A stretch of DNA of 64,000 nucleotides from Shewanella sp. Arc9-LZ (GCF_010092445.1 NZ_CP048031.1:4278001-4342000); one strand, 5' to 3'. Shown: positions 35,370 through 45,631, numbered from the stretch's first letter. Numbers and translations: made by a program. Notes: generated by a model not told the origin, from the sequence alone.

Positions 35370-37133
35370 TTACGACACCGGCGTGACTTTAGGGCTACCA
35401 GCGGTACTGGTGGCACTGTAACCACGGGCGTCTAACTGAACAAATGTCTTATCTAAAATCGTATCAACATATTGCCAATCACTGCGGACTTCATTTTCAG
35501 TAAATGTCAGTAATAAATAGCCGCGATCTTTTAAATTGGCGTATTTAAGATCGGCGATCAAACCGACTATTGCCGCTTCCGTTGCTGGCATTTCAGCATC
35601 AGACAAGCCTAAGTAATACTCAAGACCTGGGGATGACACTGAGCTTGTGGCAAATTCTATCCCAACAATATCACCGCCACTATCGGTTAAATCGCTGGCC
35701 CATGCATTATGGGTATCACCGGCAATCACCACCAAGTTATGTTGTAACGACTTTGCCGTCGCTAAAATCACTTCGCGCTCGTAGGCGTAACCATCCCACG
35801 CATCTAAGTTGTATGGAATTGCGGGCAGCTGTAGTAATGCAATCACCTCTGGCGTCAGCTTGGCTTGATTCGCTTGTAAGTAAGCTAACTCTTCTGCGGT
35901 TAACGTTGGATCGCTAGCTTGAGCACGGCCCGCTAGCTGCGCTAATCCGGCAAGCTCAGCAAACTGCGGAATACTCATTTGCTGAGTCGCAATAGCAGCA
36001 GGCATTAACATTTTGCCCATTAACACCTGTTGACCTAATACTTGCCACTTAGCAGTAGACTGCAACAAAGTTTGTTGTAGCCACAATAGTTGAGTCTGGC
36101 CTAACAGGGTGCGGTTAGTATCGGTTACATCCGCGAGAAATGTGCTGCTGTTAAATGCACCTGTGGTCGCATCAATATATTGGCTATATTCTAATTGTTT
36201 ATCGCGAGCCAATACCCGAGTATCGAGCATGTGCAAATCAACCAAGTTACCGTAATTAAAGCTTCTGTAAATTTCTTCATGATTACCTTCACTCCATGGA
36301 CGAATTGGCAGCCATTCAAAGTACGCTTGTAGTGCGGCTTGTTTGCGTTGATCAAAATCACCTTCACCATCATTATGATTTTCAGCACCGCCTTTCCAGG
36401 TATCATTGGCCACTTCATGGTCATCCCACACGGTAATAAACGGTACTTTGGCATGTAGCTTTTGTAAGCTCGCATCACTACGATATTGACTGTAACGGGT
36501 GCGGTAGTCGTCTAATAAAAATAATTCACCGGCTGGCAACACTTCACGCCCAAGCTCGACAGCATGTTCACTGGCATATTCACCACGAGCATACTCATAT
36601 AAATAATCGCCTAAGTGCACTACAGCGTCCAAATCATTTTGCTGTGCAGCCATTTCATACACATTAAAATAACCAGCAGGGAAATTAGCGCATGACATTA
36701 CCGCCAACTTAACTGACGCTACGCTACCTTCAGGTAATGTACGTGTTTGCCCCATTTCCGATACCGTTTCACCCGCTTTAAAACGATAGTAATACTGCTG
36801 ACCTGCTTCAAGCCCAACAGCGTCCACTTTAACGGTATAGTCACGGTTTTTATTCGTCACCGTTTGGCCGTTTGTGACTACTTGACTAAAGTTGCTGTCA
36901 GTGGCAACTTCCCATGACACCGTAATATCACCTTCAACATCAGGCGTAACGCGAGTCCATAAAATCACCGCACCTGCAGCAGGGTCGCCACTGGCAATAC
37001 CTTGTAAAAATTGACCTGACACAACATCGTCATCATCACTGCTACAACCCATGAGTCCATAAGACACTACTACTGCCCCAGCACCTTTAGCTGACATAGC
37101 CAAAAAGTCACGACGAGTTACAAACCGTTTCAT
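35370..37133 (-). CDS. phoD: PhoD-type alkaline phosphatase, Tat-exported
   Basis: 587 residues with a twin-arginine signal (VTRRDFLAMSAKG) that also ends in a lipobox-like LMGCSS. The N-terminal Fn3-like domain GIASGDPAAGAVILWTRVTP and the metallophosphatase core (HLGDYLYEYARG, FITVWDDHEVANDTW, VVIAGDTHNAWASDL) place it in the PhoD family, which uses Fe3+/Ca2+ to hydrolyse phosphodi- and monoesters. Upstream three PhoB-type heptamers lie in perfect 11-bp register, so it should be induced by phosphate starvation. Confidence 0.95.
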   Translation of the reverse strand: MKRFVTRRDFLAMSAKGAGAVVVSYGLMGCSSDDDDVVSGQFLQGIASGDPAAGAVILWTRVTPDVEGDITVSWEVATDSNFSQVVTNGQTVTNKNRDYTVKVDAVGLEAGQQYYYRFKAGETVSEMGQTRTLPEGSVASVKLAVMSCANFPAGYFNVYEMAAQQNDLDAVVHLGDYLYEYARGEYASEHAVELGREVLPAGELFLLDDYRTRYSQYRSDASLQKLHAKVPFITVWDDHEVANDTWKGGAENHNDGEGDFDQRKQAALQAYFEWLPIRPWSEGNHEEIYRSFNYGNLVDLHMLDTRVLARDKQLEYSQYIDATTGAFNSSTFLADVTDTNRTLLGQTQLLWLQQTLLQSTAKWQVLGQQVLMGKMLMPAAIATQQMSIPQFAELAGLAQLAGRAQASDPTLTAEELAYLQANQAKLTPEVIALLQLPAIPYNLDAWDGYAYEREVILATAKSLQHNLVVIAGDTHNAWASDLTDSGGDIVGIEFATSSVSSPGLEYYLGLSDAEMPATEAAIVGLIADLKYANLKDRGYLLLTFTENEVRSDWQYVDTILDKTFVQLDARGYSATSTAGSPKVTPVS

Positions 37134-37225
37134 AGCCTATCCTTATTTTTTATCGTTCGCATATTATGTGGCGATGCTTAGCACTGCCTAAGAGGTCTAA
37201 TGAGTGGCTATTGTGAGAGCTAATG

Positions 37226-37254
37226 ATGACATAAAGGTGACAGAAGAATGACAA
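37226..37254 (-). promoter_or_regulatory. PhoB box upstream of phoD
   Basis: On the minus strand TTGTCAT, CTGTCAC and ATGTCAT begin exactly 11 bp apart (37254, 37243, 37232). This is the arrangement of a standard PhoB binding site, about 93-121 bases ahead of the phoD start codon. Confidence 0.85.
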
Positions 37255-37402
37255 GCTAATCATATTGATACCAAAGTAAGGCTAAGGTTTACAACCATCG
37301 GATAGTGATTTTTAGACAGTGATTGTTAAATAATAACACAACAAAAAAAATTAAATTGCGCACAATGTAGTTGCAAATTATTTCCGGCTTAGTTATAGTA
37401 AA

Positions 37403-37417
37403 CACAATTAGATTGTG
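37403..37417 (+). promoter_or_regulatory. Candidate OhrR-type operator upstream of ohr
   Basis: CACAATTAGATTGTG is a perfect inverted repeat with a 3-base centre, 38 bases ahead of the ohr start. A related GCGCACAAT half-site lies about 40 bases further upstream. OhrR operators are A/T-rich inverted repeats of this size, but no ohrR gene is in the window. Confidence 0.5.
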
Positions 37418-37455
37418 CACAACTTAAATTAACTAACTTTTACACGAGGTTTACT

Positions 37456-37878
37456 ATGAAAGCACTATATACCACTTCAGCAACAGCATTAGCAGGCCGT
37501 AATGGCCAAGTTTCTACCGACGATAAAAAAGTAGATTTACAATTAAGTTACCCAAAAGAAATGGGTGGCAGTGGTGAGTTTACTAATCCAGAACAGTTAT
37601 TTGCTGCCGGTTATGCCGCATGTTTTTCTAACGCAATTCTGCATGTAGCCAGCCAAAGTAAAGTCGCTATCAAGGCAGCTCCAACTACAGCAACTGTCGG
37701 TATCGGTGCCAATGACAATGGTGGTTTTGCATTAACAGTAGCGCTAGCAGTTGAACTTGAACTCGACCAAGCAGAAGCTGAACAGTTAGTGAAAACAGCC
37801 CACCAAGTTTGCCCATATTCAAACGCAGTACGTGGCAACATCGATGTAAAATTAACCGTAAACGGTCAAGCGATTTAA
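37456..37878 (+). CDS. ohr: Organic hydroperoxide resistance protein Ohr
   Basis: 140 residues, standard Ohr length. The two redox Cys lie in AAGYAACFSNAI and QVCPYSNAVRGNI, the two conserved motifs of the OsmC/Ohr superfamily. It reduces organic and fatty-acid hydroperoxides in the cytoplasm using lipoyl-dependent thiols. A perfect inverted repeat upstream may be its redox operator. Confidence 0.96.
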   Translation: MKALYTTSATALAGRNGQVSTDDKKVDLQLSYPKEMGGSGEFTNPEQLFAAGYAACFSNAILHVASQSKVAIKAAPTTATVGIGANDNGGFALTVALAVELELDQAEAEQLVKTAHQVCPYSNAVRGNIDVKLTVNGQAI

Positions 37879-37912
37879 GCTTTTTGTAAACCAGTTTTAC
37901 TGACTTACAAAC

Positions 37913-37942
37913 AAAAAACCAAGACATCTGTCTTGGTTTTTC
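37913..37942 (+). terminator. Intrinsic terminator after ohr
   Basis: AACCAAGACA and TGTCTTGGTTTTT form a tight stem followed by a T-run. Confidence 0.85.
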
Positions 37943-38015
37943 TATGTTGATGTCAAATGTCATCATCGTGGTGAACAACGACTGTTTAATGAACCATCAA
38001 CACTTAATCAGGCAC

Positions 38016-39203
38016 TTATTTTAACATATCTAATTTGGCTAAATAGTGCTTTTTACTGTCTGGTATATCAGTTAGTTCAATCGCTTTTTTTAATATTTTC
38101 TGAGCCTTTTTTGTATTACCTAGACCCAATTGAGCTCTGGCTAGCGCAAAATAAGCCGGATGGAAATAAGGCGCGTTATCGATAAACTTTTCTAAGAAGA
38201 TGACGGTGGTTTTATAGTCTTTGAATTCCAATGCCTCAATACCCAAACTGTAGTAGCTGTATGGGTTACTCGACTCAAGCGACAACAAGTATTGGTCGAT
38301 CTTTTTTGCTTCAGCAGTTCTGCTTTGTAATTCCAGTAATAAGCGGTAATTACTTAATACTGCCAAGGAATTCGGCTTAATATCAAGGGCATATAGGTAG
38401 AGTTTTTCGGCTGTCTGTTCGTCACCTAAACGGCGATGAGTAATGGCCATCATATTAATCAAAGCATCATAATCTGGCGCTAGCTTTAGCCCTTGCTCAA
38501 GTAAGATAAAAGCAAATTCATACTGCTTTTCTAGCATGGCATCGGCCGCTAAATTACGATAAAACATCGCTAAAAATTTAGATTCTGAGACGATTTCACC
38601 GGTGCGATCAAAACGATCTGGAAAATAATCAATCACAGTAGCAATACCGCCACTAAGAAAATGCCCACTCGGTTTTTCATCATACAAAAATGTGCGTACA
38701 TGGTCTGATGTGACAAGAATATCGGAGGTGATATTGGTCAATATTGGCGCGGCATGAACCACTTGAAATACCGGATATACATTCAATTCTTTTGCGACTG
38801 AATAGGTCAGCAATGCCAATGCCATACAATTGCCAGACTGATTACTCCATGACTCAGTACTGGTATAATTTTTCCCTTCATAATTGAAATTAGTCATTTT
38901 ATGGTTAATAAACTCAGACACTTTTAAGCGATTGGGCAGTGCTTTAATGTTATCTCTGGCGGTAAACCCAGCTAATTCTTGTCGCTGTATTTCGGAGAGA
39001 TAAGTCAGACTGGCAATCTCAGGCACATTTTCGGCAGAAGTGGAATGAATCAGAGCTTGATTAAACTGCGGTAAATGGTAAGCGTTTTGGCTATTTTCTG
39101 AATTGGCAGAGCAAGCACTAAGTAAAACAGTGCATAGTAATAAGACAAGGTTCGGGTGGCATAAACGATTAACGCTCAGCATAGGCATTGGCATTGGCAA
39201 CAT
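38016..39203 (-). CDS. TPR lipoprotein with a transglutaminase-like segment
   Basis: 395 residues. The signal peptide ends at LLSAC, a lipobox. Residues 110-140 (NQSGNCMALALLTYSVAKEL) look like the Cys-containing motif of a transglutaminase-like fold, and about residues 220-390 form TPR-type helix pairs (ALNIMMAITHRRLGDEQTAEKLY, YFALARAQLGLGNTKKAQKIL). It is probably a periplasmic scaffold or peptidase-like protein. The first residues include a short Met-Pro repeat, and the start could be any of the early ATGs. Confidence 0.78.
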   Translation of the reverse strand: MLPMPMPMLSVNRLCHPNLVLLLCTVLLSACSANSENSQNAYHLPQFNQALIHSTSAENVPEIASLTYLSEIQRQELAGFTARDNIKALPNRLKVSEFINHKMTNFNYEGKNYTSTESWSNQSGNCMALALLTYSVAKELNVYPVFQVVHAAPILTNITSDILVTSDHVRTFLYDEKPSGHFLSGGIATVIDYFPDRFDRTGEIVSESKFLAMFYRNLAADAMLEKQYEFAFILLEQGLKLAPDYDALINMMAITHRRLGDEQTAEKLYLYALDIKPNSLAVLSNYRLLLELQSRTAEAKKIDQYLLSLESSNPYSYYSLGIEALEFKDYKTTVIFLEKFIDNAPYFHPAYFALARAQLGLGNTKKAQKILKKAIELTDIPDSKKHYLAKLDMLK

Positions 39204-39410
39204 TCCGTGTAGTCATTGATTAACTTAATATGAATCAATTAATTCAACATTACAAGGCAACCCAAATAGCCACTACCCATGTTAGAGAGCACCCGTGCCC
39301 ACTTTATTAATATCAATGAACACAGGTTTGTTATGACACAAAAAAACGCTCACTAGTTGTGAACGCTTAATCATATTTGTGGATGTTATCGTTACCGTTA
39401 TTATGGAAAC

Positions 39411-40421
39411 TTATTGTTTCACGCTCATTAAAATATCCAGGGCGCGTAAACGATGTTCACTGTCATATAAGTCATTGGTAAACATAAGCTCATCAACACC
39501 TAGCTGTTGAACAATCACTTCAAGTCGATGTTTAATCGTTGCTGGTCCGCCACACACCGACAAACTTAAAAAGTTATCGACGTAGCTTTTCTCTTGCTCG
39601 CTCCACAACCCATCCATACTATCGACAGGCGGTTTAAGCCACATTTCATTGCCACGAATTAACGCCAAAATACGTTGTTTCGAGCTAGTACTAAGGTGCT
39701 CTGCTTCAGCATCTGTTGGGGCGGCGACCAAAGGTAATCCCAACATAACATAAGGTTTGATCAATACCGCCGAAGGGATAAATTCACGTCGATAAAGCGC
39801 TACTGCATCATGTAAAAAACGCGGCGCAAAGTGGCCTGCAAATACATACGGCAATCCACGTTTAGCAGCCAACTGAGCGCTAAACAAACTTGAACCTAAT
39901 AACCAAATGGGCACATTAGTGTCTTCGCCCGGAATCGCTCTCACTTGGGCGGAGGCAGCTTGCTGACGCTGCGCTCGCGGACCTAATAATGATTGCAGTT
40001 CGCTCACTTCTTCTGGGAAGTGTTCTGCTCGGCTATCATCACGATTCAATGCGCGACTCGTCACTTGGTCGCTACCGGGTGCGCGACCTAAGCCTAAATC
40101 GATACGGTTGGGATACAGGCTGGCCAAGGTGCCAAACTGCTCGGCAACCACTAAAGGGGCATGATTAGGTAACATGATTCCGCCAGCGCCAACACGAATA
40201 CGTTGAGTTCCACCTGCAATATAGCCAATTAATATCGAGGTTGCCGAACATATAATGCCTGGCATATTGTGATGTTCAGCCAACCAAAAACGATTAATAC
40301 CAACATTTTCGGCATGTTGGGCATAACGCAGGCTACCTTGTAACGTTTCAGTGACGTTGGCATCTTCGCGCATCGGAGCGAGTTCGAGTAATGAAAAAGG
40401 AATATCTGCCAATATTGACAT
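39411..40421 (-). CDS. LLM class flavin-dependent oxidoreductase
   Basis: 336 residues. The bacterial luciferase-like fold is shown by RFWLAEHHNMPGI, GAGGIMLPNHAPLVVAEQFGTL and RIDLGLGRAPGSD, typical of the group that includes YhbW-like enzymes. It should use FMNH2; substrate unknown. The second ATG is chosen because AGGAG sits 5 bases before it. Confidence 0.92.
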   Translation of the reverse strand: MSILADIPFSLLELAPMREDANVTETLQGSLRYAQHAENVGINRFWLAEHHNMPGIICSATSILIGYIAGGTQRIRVGAGGIMLPNHAPLVVAEQFGTLASLYPNRIDLGLGRAPGSDQVTSRALNRDDSRAEHFPEEVSELQSLLGPRAQRQQAASAQVRAIPGEDTNVPIWLLGSSLFSAQLAAKRGLPYVFAGHFAPRFLHDAVALYRREFIPSAVLIKPYVMLGLPLVAAPTDAEAEHLSTSSKQRILALIRGNEMWLKPPVDSMDGLWSEQEKSYVDNFLSLSVCGGPATIKHRLEVIVQQLGVDELMFTNDLYDSEHRLRALDILMSVKQ

Positions 40422-40509
40422 CATGGCTCCTTATTTAAGGTAAGAATTGATGGCATCCGCTGAAAACCACGCTATAACGCTAGCAAAAAAGTTATCAACA
40501 GATGATGGT

Positions 40510-41034
40510 CTAAAAGGCTTGTAGCATGTCGGGAGTAAACTCATCAGCATCAACAGAAATACCAGCCGCATCAATGCATTTCTGTAGTTTATCTAACTCA
40601 TTATTGACGTTTGAAATAGTTAAGGTGTTGTTATCTAACTCATACACTAGCGCTAAGCTTTGATAATAAAAACTGAGGATGACTAATGCATCACGGTTAT
40701 TGTCTTTGGCGGCTAGTTGAATCGATTTAAGCTTGCGGTAAATTTTGTTCTGCAACTGTTTCAGTTGCCACACATAATACACTTCATAAAATTTCGGTTT
40801 TGAACGCAGGTTACGTATTAAAAATACGCACACCATTAACGCCAAAATCACCCCAGTAAAATTAAGATGAAAATTGCCAGTAGCCTCTGCACCGGGTAAT
40901 GGCTTAACGCCAAAAAAATAGATCATCAACTGACCCAATATTACTGACAAAATAGCCAGCGTTGCCACTAAACCTATCTGCACTTGATTATTAACCGAAC
41001 GATACTGGCTTTTATTAATGTTAACTAACTTCAT
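40510..41034 (-). CDS. DUF3087 family membrane protein
   Basis: 174 residues from the ATG at 41034; a GTG four codons upstream is possible. Two membrane segments (about 20-42 and 56-76) are followed by a helical cytoplasmic part. The layout MKLVNINKSQYRSVNNQVQIG matches the DUF3087 family. Function unknown. Confidence 0.8.
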   Translation of the reverse strand: MKLVNINKSQYRSVNNQVQIGLVATLAILSVILGQLMIYFFGVKPLPGAEATGNFHLNFTGVILALMVCVFLIRNLRSKPKFYEVYYVWQLKQLQNKIYRKLKSIQLAAKDNNRDALVILSFYYQSLALVYELDNNTLTISNVNNELDKLQKCIDAAGISVDADEFTPDMLQAF

Positions 41035-41242
41035 CACGCCGCTCACATCACTTATTTATCTATAGCTTAACGTGTTAGAGCGATTTATAGAATGAAATAT
41101 TAACGCTTATTAAGTGTGATTTAATCTAAAGTTATCGGATGTAATGTTATTGGATGTAAGTTAGCGAGTAACAAGGAGCGACCAAGATCGCCCCCCAAAC
41201 ATTCATATTTCAAATAGGCAATGCTCTATTGTAAGCGGAGTA

Positions 41243-42010
41243 TTAGTTACGGCCAGCCATCACGCCACCATCTACATCCCATACCGCGCCAGTCACCCAA
41301 GCGGCTTTATCTGATAACAAAAATACTATGCTATTTGCTACATCGGTCGGGCTACCTACTCGGCCAATGGGATGGAATGGATTGAAACTGTCGAGCACAC
41401 TAGCCATATCTTGCGGTTCGATAAAAGCTTGATAAATTGGCGTGCTAACAACAGCTGGCGATACCGCATTAACACGAATGTGATGCCCCGCCAGCTCCAT
41501 TGCCATGTGCTGAGTTAACGCATGTAATCCTGCTTTGGCCATAGAATATGCGCTTGACGGTGTGGCTTTAATGGCTTGTTTAGCCCACATAGAACCAATG
41601 TTCACTATGCTACCGCCATGATGTTTAATCATGTTTCTGGCTACCGCTTGTGAAATCACAAAAATGGCTTTGTTAAGCTCCATGTAAATATCGTAATCAC
41701 TCATTTGATGATCTAAAAACGGCTTAGGATTAAAATAGCCTGCAGCATTCACTAAATGATCGATTTTATGATCCATGGAATTGATCATATTGATCAAACG
41801 GCTGAGATCTTGCGGGTCATATAAATTGGCTTGAAACCCACTGACATTCCCCAGCGAAGACAGTTGCGCCACTGCAGCATTGAGTTTATCGGTTTTATTG
41901 CCAACGATAATGGTATCAACACCTTGCGACACGAGTTGCTTGGCGGTTTCAAAACCGATACCGCTTGTGCCGCCAATAATCAGCGCTGTTGTTTGAGTTG
42001 AATTCGTCAT
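41243..42010 (-). CDS. SDR family oxidoreductase
   Basis: 255 residues. [16 protein letters not shown] is the nucleotide-binding TGxxxGxG motif, NAAG lies at residue 88, and [10 protein letters not shown] supplies the catalytic Tyr-x-x-x-Lys. The C-terminal [14 protein letters not shown] is usual for classical SDRs. It is divergent from an HxlR regulator, which probably controls it in response to an electrophile or drug-like signal. Substrate unknown. Confidence 0.92.
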   Translation of the reverse strand: MTNSTQTTALIIGGTSGIGFETAKQLVSQGVDTIIVGNKTDKLNAAVAQLSSLGNVSGFQANLYDPQDLSRLINMINSMDHKIDHLVNAAGYFNPKPFLDHQMSDYDIYMELNKAIFVISQAVARNMIKHHGGSIVNIGSMWAKQAIKATPSSAYSMAKAGLHALTQHMAMELAGHHIRVNAVSPAVVSTPIYQAFIEPQDMASVLDSFNPFHPIGRVGSPTDVANSIVFLLSDKAAWVTGAVWDVDGGVMAGRN

Positions 42011-42115
42011 TTGAGCACACCTAATAAAAGAGTAAGTGTGTTAAGCTTATTGGCAAACTATCCAATTGAATAGTAAGTACAATTAAGTCCTATAGGTACT
42101 TTTAGGTACATATTA

Positions 42116-42451
42116 ATGAATACAAAAGAAAAATTATTTTTGCGAAAGTCTGCCCCAGAAAAAAGTGCCCGTATGGTCGAAACCATTTACGGCTGTAAAT
42201 GGTCATTAACTGTGTATCAGTTATTAGCCAATAACATTAATCGTCCCGGTGAAATGGTAAAATCAGTTGAAGGACTCAGCACCAAAGTACTGAATCAATG
42301 TTTGAAAAAAAACATCGAATTTGGCATTTTGAATAAAATTAATTACCCTGAAATTCCACCGAGAGTAGAATACCAAGTGACCGAATTTGGGCAAAAGTTT
42401 ATGCGCATATTAGACGATATTGAAAAGCTGCAACACGAAATTGATGCTTAG
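42116..42451 (+). CDS. HxlR family winged-helix regulator
   Basis: 111 residues. The layout VETIYGCKWSLTVYQLLANNINRPGEMVKSVEGLSTKVLNQCLKKNIEFGIL (quoted here only as the region around residues 22-75) is the HxlR winged helix with the VLxxxLK recognition helix, and the C-terminus holds the PRVEYQVTEFG wing. Divergent from the SDR gene, with about 105 bases between the starts. Confidence 0.9.
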   Translation: MNTKEKLFLRKSAPEKSARMVETIYGCKWSLTVYQLLANNINRPGEMVKSVEGLSTKVLNQCLKKNIEFGILNKINYPEIPPRVEYQVTEFGQKFMRILDDIEKLQHEIDA

Positions 42452-42496
42452 CCCGCAGGCTAAGCAATCGTTCACCTAATAACCCCTTCACTCAAA

Positions 42497-43969
42497 TTAA
42501 ATTGCTGATGGATCATTATATTCACTCGCCTTATTCAGCCACACAAACTCTGGCAAAGCATTTAAGTCTAAACAATCTCCTCGCTCAGCAATGGCGCTAT
42601 TTTTCGGTTTTTTAACACTGTCTTGATTAAGCGCTTCAATCAATACTTGCTGTGCTTTTAGTTCACCATGTACCAATATTACCGCGGGTGATTGCTCAAA
42701 ATGGCGATACCAAGACAATAACTCGGCTTGGTCAGCATGGGCTGATAACCCACCTACAGTATGAATACTGGCAGCAACCTTAATACTTTGGCCATGAATC
42801 GTCAGCTCTTCAGCACCGTCGACTAATATCCGCCCTGGCGTTCCCATTGCCTGAAAACCACAAATAATAATATCGGCTTCTTTACGCCATAGGTTATGCA
42901 CAAAATGATTGCGAATTCGGCCGCCATTACACATACCACTGCCGGCAATAATGATTAATCCTTTATGAATATCGTTCAACTCTATCGACTCTTCAGTGCT
43001 ACACACAAATTCAGCACTGGATAACAACGGATGTTGCCCAGGCGATAAGCGGGTAAAACGCTTAAAGTCATCGTCCATCAACGGATAATTGTTAACATAT
43101 ACCTCGGTTGCTTTTATCGCCATTGGACTGTCTAAACAAATACGCCAACGTGATAAGTCCCACTCTTTGGCATATAAATGAAATAGATAAAGAAGCTCTT
43201 GAGCACGTCCCACTGAAAATGCCGGGATCAAAATATTGCCCCTACTTTCATGAATAGTTCGTTTGAAAATTGATTTCAGTTCAACCAAGGTATCTTGCCA
43301 ACTGCGGTGCAACCTATCGCCGTAAGTACTTTCCATTAGCACTAAATCAGCTTGTTCAATAAACGTTGGGTCATCCAAAACCGGCATACCTGCACGACCT
43401 AAATCACCACTAAAAACCAGTTTTTTCTGTTGAGGTTTATTGCCTAACCACAACTCCACCACCGCAGAACCCAGAATATGTCCCGCATCGGACAAGCAAA
43501 CCTCTACCCCATCGGCAACCTGCACTCGCTGGCCATAATCTACCATCACAAACTGCGCCATTACTTGATCGACATCTTTTTCGGTAAATAGCGGTTCAAG
43601 CAGTTCTAAATCATGTTTTGCACGTTTTTTATTTTGCCTGTCGGTATCTCTTTCTTGCAGCATGGCTGCATCACGCAACATGACATCACATAACTGTGCG
43701 GTGGCTTTTTGAGTATAAATGGGTCCAGTAAACCCCTGATTAATCAAATAAGGCAAACGGCCGGAATGATCAATATGGGCATGGCTTAATACCACTGCAT
43801 GGATTTGTGTGGCGTCGAATGGAAAAGGATCGTGATTACGTAACGCGTCAGCTTTACTCCCTTGAATTAATCCACAATCAAGCAGCACTTGCTGCCCTTT
43901 GACTGTGAGTAAATGGCAAGATCCAGTGACCTCTTGAGTTGCGCCGTGAAACTGTAAAGTCATGTCCAT
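42497..43969 (-). CDS. MBL-fold beta-CASP RNA nuclease-like protein
   Basis: 490 residues. SHAHIDHSGRLPYL is the metal-binding HxHxDH motif of the beta-lactamase fold, and DAGHILGSA a second ligand set. The inserted beta-CASP domain and the C-terminal VHGELKAQQVL with conserved His match the archaeal/bacterial CPSF73-like nucleases (YtmP/Rv2752-type relatives). SGMCNGGRIRNH is also characteristic. It probably processes RNA in the cytoplasm. Confidence 0.9.
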   Translation of the reverse strand: MDMTLQFHGATQEVTGSCHLLTVKGQQVLLDCGLIQGSKADALRNHDPFPFDATQIHAVVLSHAHIDHSGRLPYLINQGFTGPIYTQKATAQLCDVMLRDAAMLQERDTDRQNKKRAKHDLELLEPLFTEKDVDQVMAQFVMVDYGQRVQVADGVEVCLSDAGHILGSAVVELWLGNKPQQKKLVFSGDLGRAGMPVLDDPTFIEQADLVLMESTYGDRLHRSWQDTLVELKSIFKRTIHESRGNILIPAFSVGRAQELLYLFHLYAKEWDLSRWRICLDSPMAIKATEVYVNNYPLMDDDFKRFTRLSPGQHPLLSSAEFVCSTEESIELNDIHKGLIIIAGSGMCNGGRIRNHFVHNLWRKEADIIICGFQAMGTPGRILVDGAEELTIHGQSIKVAASIHTVGGLSAHADQAELLSWYRHFEQSPAVILVHGELKAQQVLIEALNQDSVKKPKNSAIAERGDCLDLNALPEFVWLNKASEYNDPSAI

Positions 43970-44338
43970 AATGTCGCCCCCGATAAAATCGATAACAGTG
44001 CTAAATTAAGCGTATGCCATTGGTAAAATAAAGTCGCGATCTACATCAAATAAACGCTCAAAAAACACGCTATTTTAAAGGCGAATAAAAAACCACATTA
44101 AGTGCGTAAGTAACCACCAATTAACATTTACTTACAATTGTTAACTGCGGTACAACTCAGTATTAACACTCGATTTTACTAAGTCATTGAACAACGAATT
44201 TTATGAGATATATCGCCTTTTTTGAGCACATTTCACTTTGTGAGTCACTCATAGGTTTGATATTCTCCGTCGCCTCAATGGAAAGATATATTAACGGACT
44301 AAGCTGTGCTTACTCAAACAACAAGACAAGAGATTAAA
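43970..44338. other. Divergent intergenic region
   Basis: Upstream regions of the beta-CASP gene and the porin gene. I see no ORF. A TTTGTGAGTCACTCATAG segment near 44238 has a partial dyad but is not called as an operator. Confidence 0.45.
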
Positions 44339-45547
44339 ATGAACAGAACATTAATTGCAGCATTAATTTCAACAATTCTTATTGCACCTGCAGCGTCAGC
44401 AATCGAAGTTTATAAAGATGATGTTAATGCGGTTAAAATTGGCGGCTTTATCGATGCGCGCGTGATCAATACTCAAGGTGAAACAGAAGTTGTTAACGGT
44501 GCTTCACGGATTAATTTTGGTTTTAGTCGTCAACTACAAAATGACTGGAAAGCTTACGCCTTGCTTGAATGGGGTGTAAATCCAGTAGGTAGCACAGATA
44601 TTGTTTACAATAATCGCTTTGAATCAATTCAAGACGAGTTTTTCTATAATCGTCTTGGTTATGCCGGTTTATCACATGACAAATACGGTAGCATCACAAT
44701 TGGCAAGCAATGGGGTGCTTGGTATGACGTGGTGTACAGCACAAACTATGGCTTTGTATGGGACGGAAACACTGCGGGTGTTTACACTTACAACAAAGAT
44801 GACGGCGCGGTAAATGGTGTCGGTCGTGGTGACAAAACAGTTCAATATCGTAACAGCTTTGGCGACATAAGTTTTGCCGTGCAAGCCCAACTTAAAAACA
44901 GTGCTTTCTATACTTGTGATGTAGAAAATATCACTCAAGATGCCTGTGAAGAGTTATGGGCAGCAAGTTCAACGTCGGCACAGCAAGTTGAGTATAACTA
45001 TACCTATGGTGGTGCTGTCACTTACCAAGCCACTGATAAGCTAGTGCTAACTGCCGGTGTTAACCGTGGTGAGTTTGATGTGACCTTTGGTAACGGTGGA
45101 ACATCCACTGCTGTTGATCTTATTTACGGCATGGGTATCACTTGGGGCAACTTTGAGCAGAATGGTTTTTATGCTGCTGCCAACGTAAACAAAAACGAAA
45201 ATCATGACACCGACAATATCGGTCGTTTAATTAACGACGCTGTGGGTATTGAATCATTGTTCTCGTACAAGTTCGATAACAACATTCGTACTTTTATTTC
45301 GTACAACATTCTTGATGCTGGATCTAACTACGTGATCCAACCTAACTACAATGCCGATCAAGATGACGTTTTTAAACGTCAGTTTTTCGTAGTAGGTTTA
45401 CATTATGTATTTGACCCAGATACTGTTTTATATGTTGAAGCTCGCCGTGATTACAGCGATTTCACCAGCGCAGACAAAGCACAACAAGCCAGAATGGAAC
45501 TGTCTGAAGATGACGGCATTGCCATTGGTATTCGTTTCACACTTTAA
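44339..45547 (+). CDS. Gram-negative porin
   Basis: 402 residues from the ATG at 44339, followed by a signal peptide ending AASA-IEV. The mature protein is a 16-stranded-barrel-type porin with alternating hydrophobic strands, glycine-rich turns and a C-terminal aromatic residue (IRFTL-stop pattern). The opening VKIGGFIDARVI and the segment YGSITIGKQWGAWYD fit the OmpC-like/DcaP-like porins of marine gammaproteobacteria. It should form an outer-membrane diffusion channel. Confidence 0.9.
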   Translation: MNRTLIAALISTILIAPAASAIEVYKDDVNAVKIGGFIDARVINTQGETEVVNGASRINFGFSRQLQNDWKAYALLEWGVNPVGSTDIVYNNRFESIQDEFFYNRLGYAGLSHDKYGSITIGKQWGAWYDVVYSTNYGFVWDGNTAGVYTYNKDDGAVNGVGRGDKTVQYRNSFGDISFAVQAQLKNSAFYTCDVENITQDACEELWAASSTSAQQVEYNYTYGGAVTYQATDKLVLTAGVNRGEFDVTFGNGGTSTAVDLIYGMGITWGNFEQNGFYAAANVNKNENHDTDNIGRLINDAVGIESLFSYKFDNNIRTFISYNILDAGSNYVIQPNYNADQDDVFKRQFFVVGLHYVFDPDTVLYVEARRDYSDFTSADKAQQARMELSEDDGIAIGIRFTL

Positions 45548-45574
45548 TGTGACTACTGTGGTTTAGCACAGATC

Positions 45575-45609
45575 AAAAAAGGTTCGACAGTGATGTCGAA
45601 CCTTTTTTA
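45575..45609 (+). terminator. Intrinsic terminator after the porin gene
   Basis: AAAAAAGGTTCGACA and TGTCGAACCTTTTTT form a perfect stem followed by a T-run. Confidence 0.9.
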
Positions 45610-45631
45610 TTGCGTTGTTTTAAGCTAGTTC

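Noticed and set aside
44225..44260. CRP-like site upstream of the porin gene
   Set aside because: TGTGAGTCACTCA has only a partial match and the wrong spacing for the usual TGTGA-N6-TCACA palindrome.
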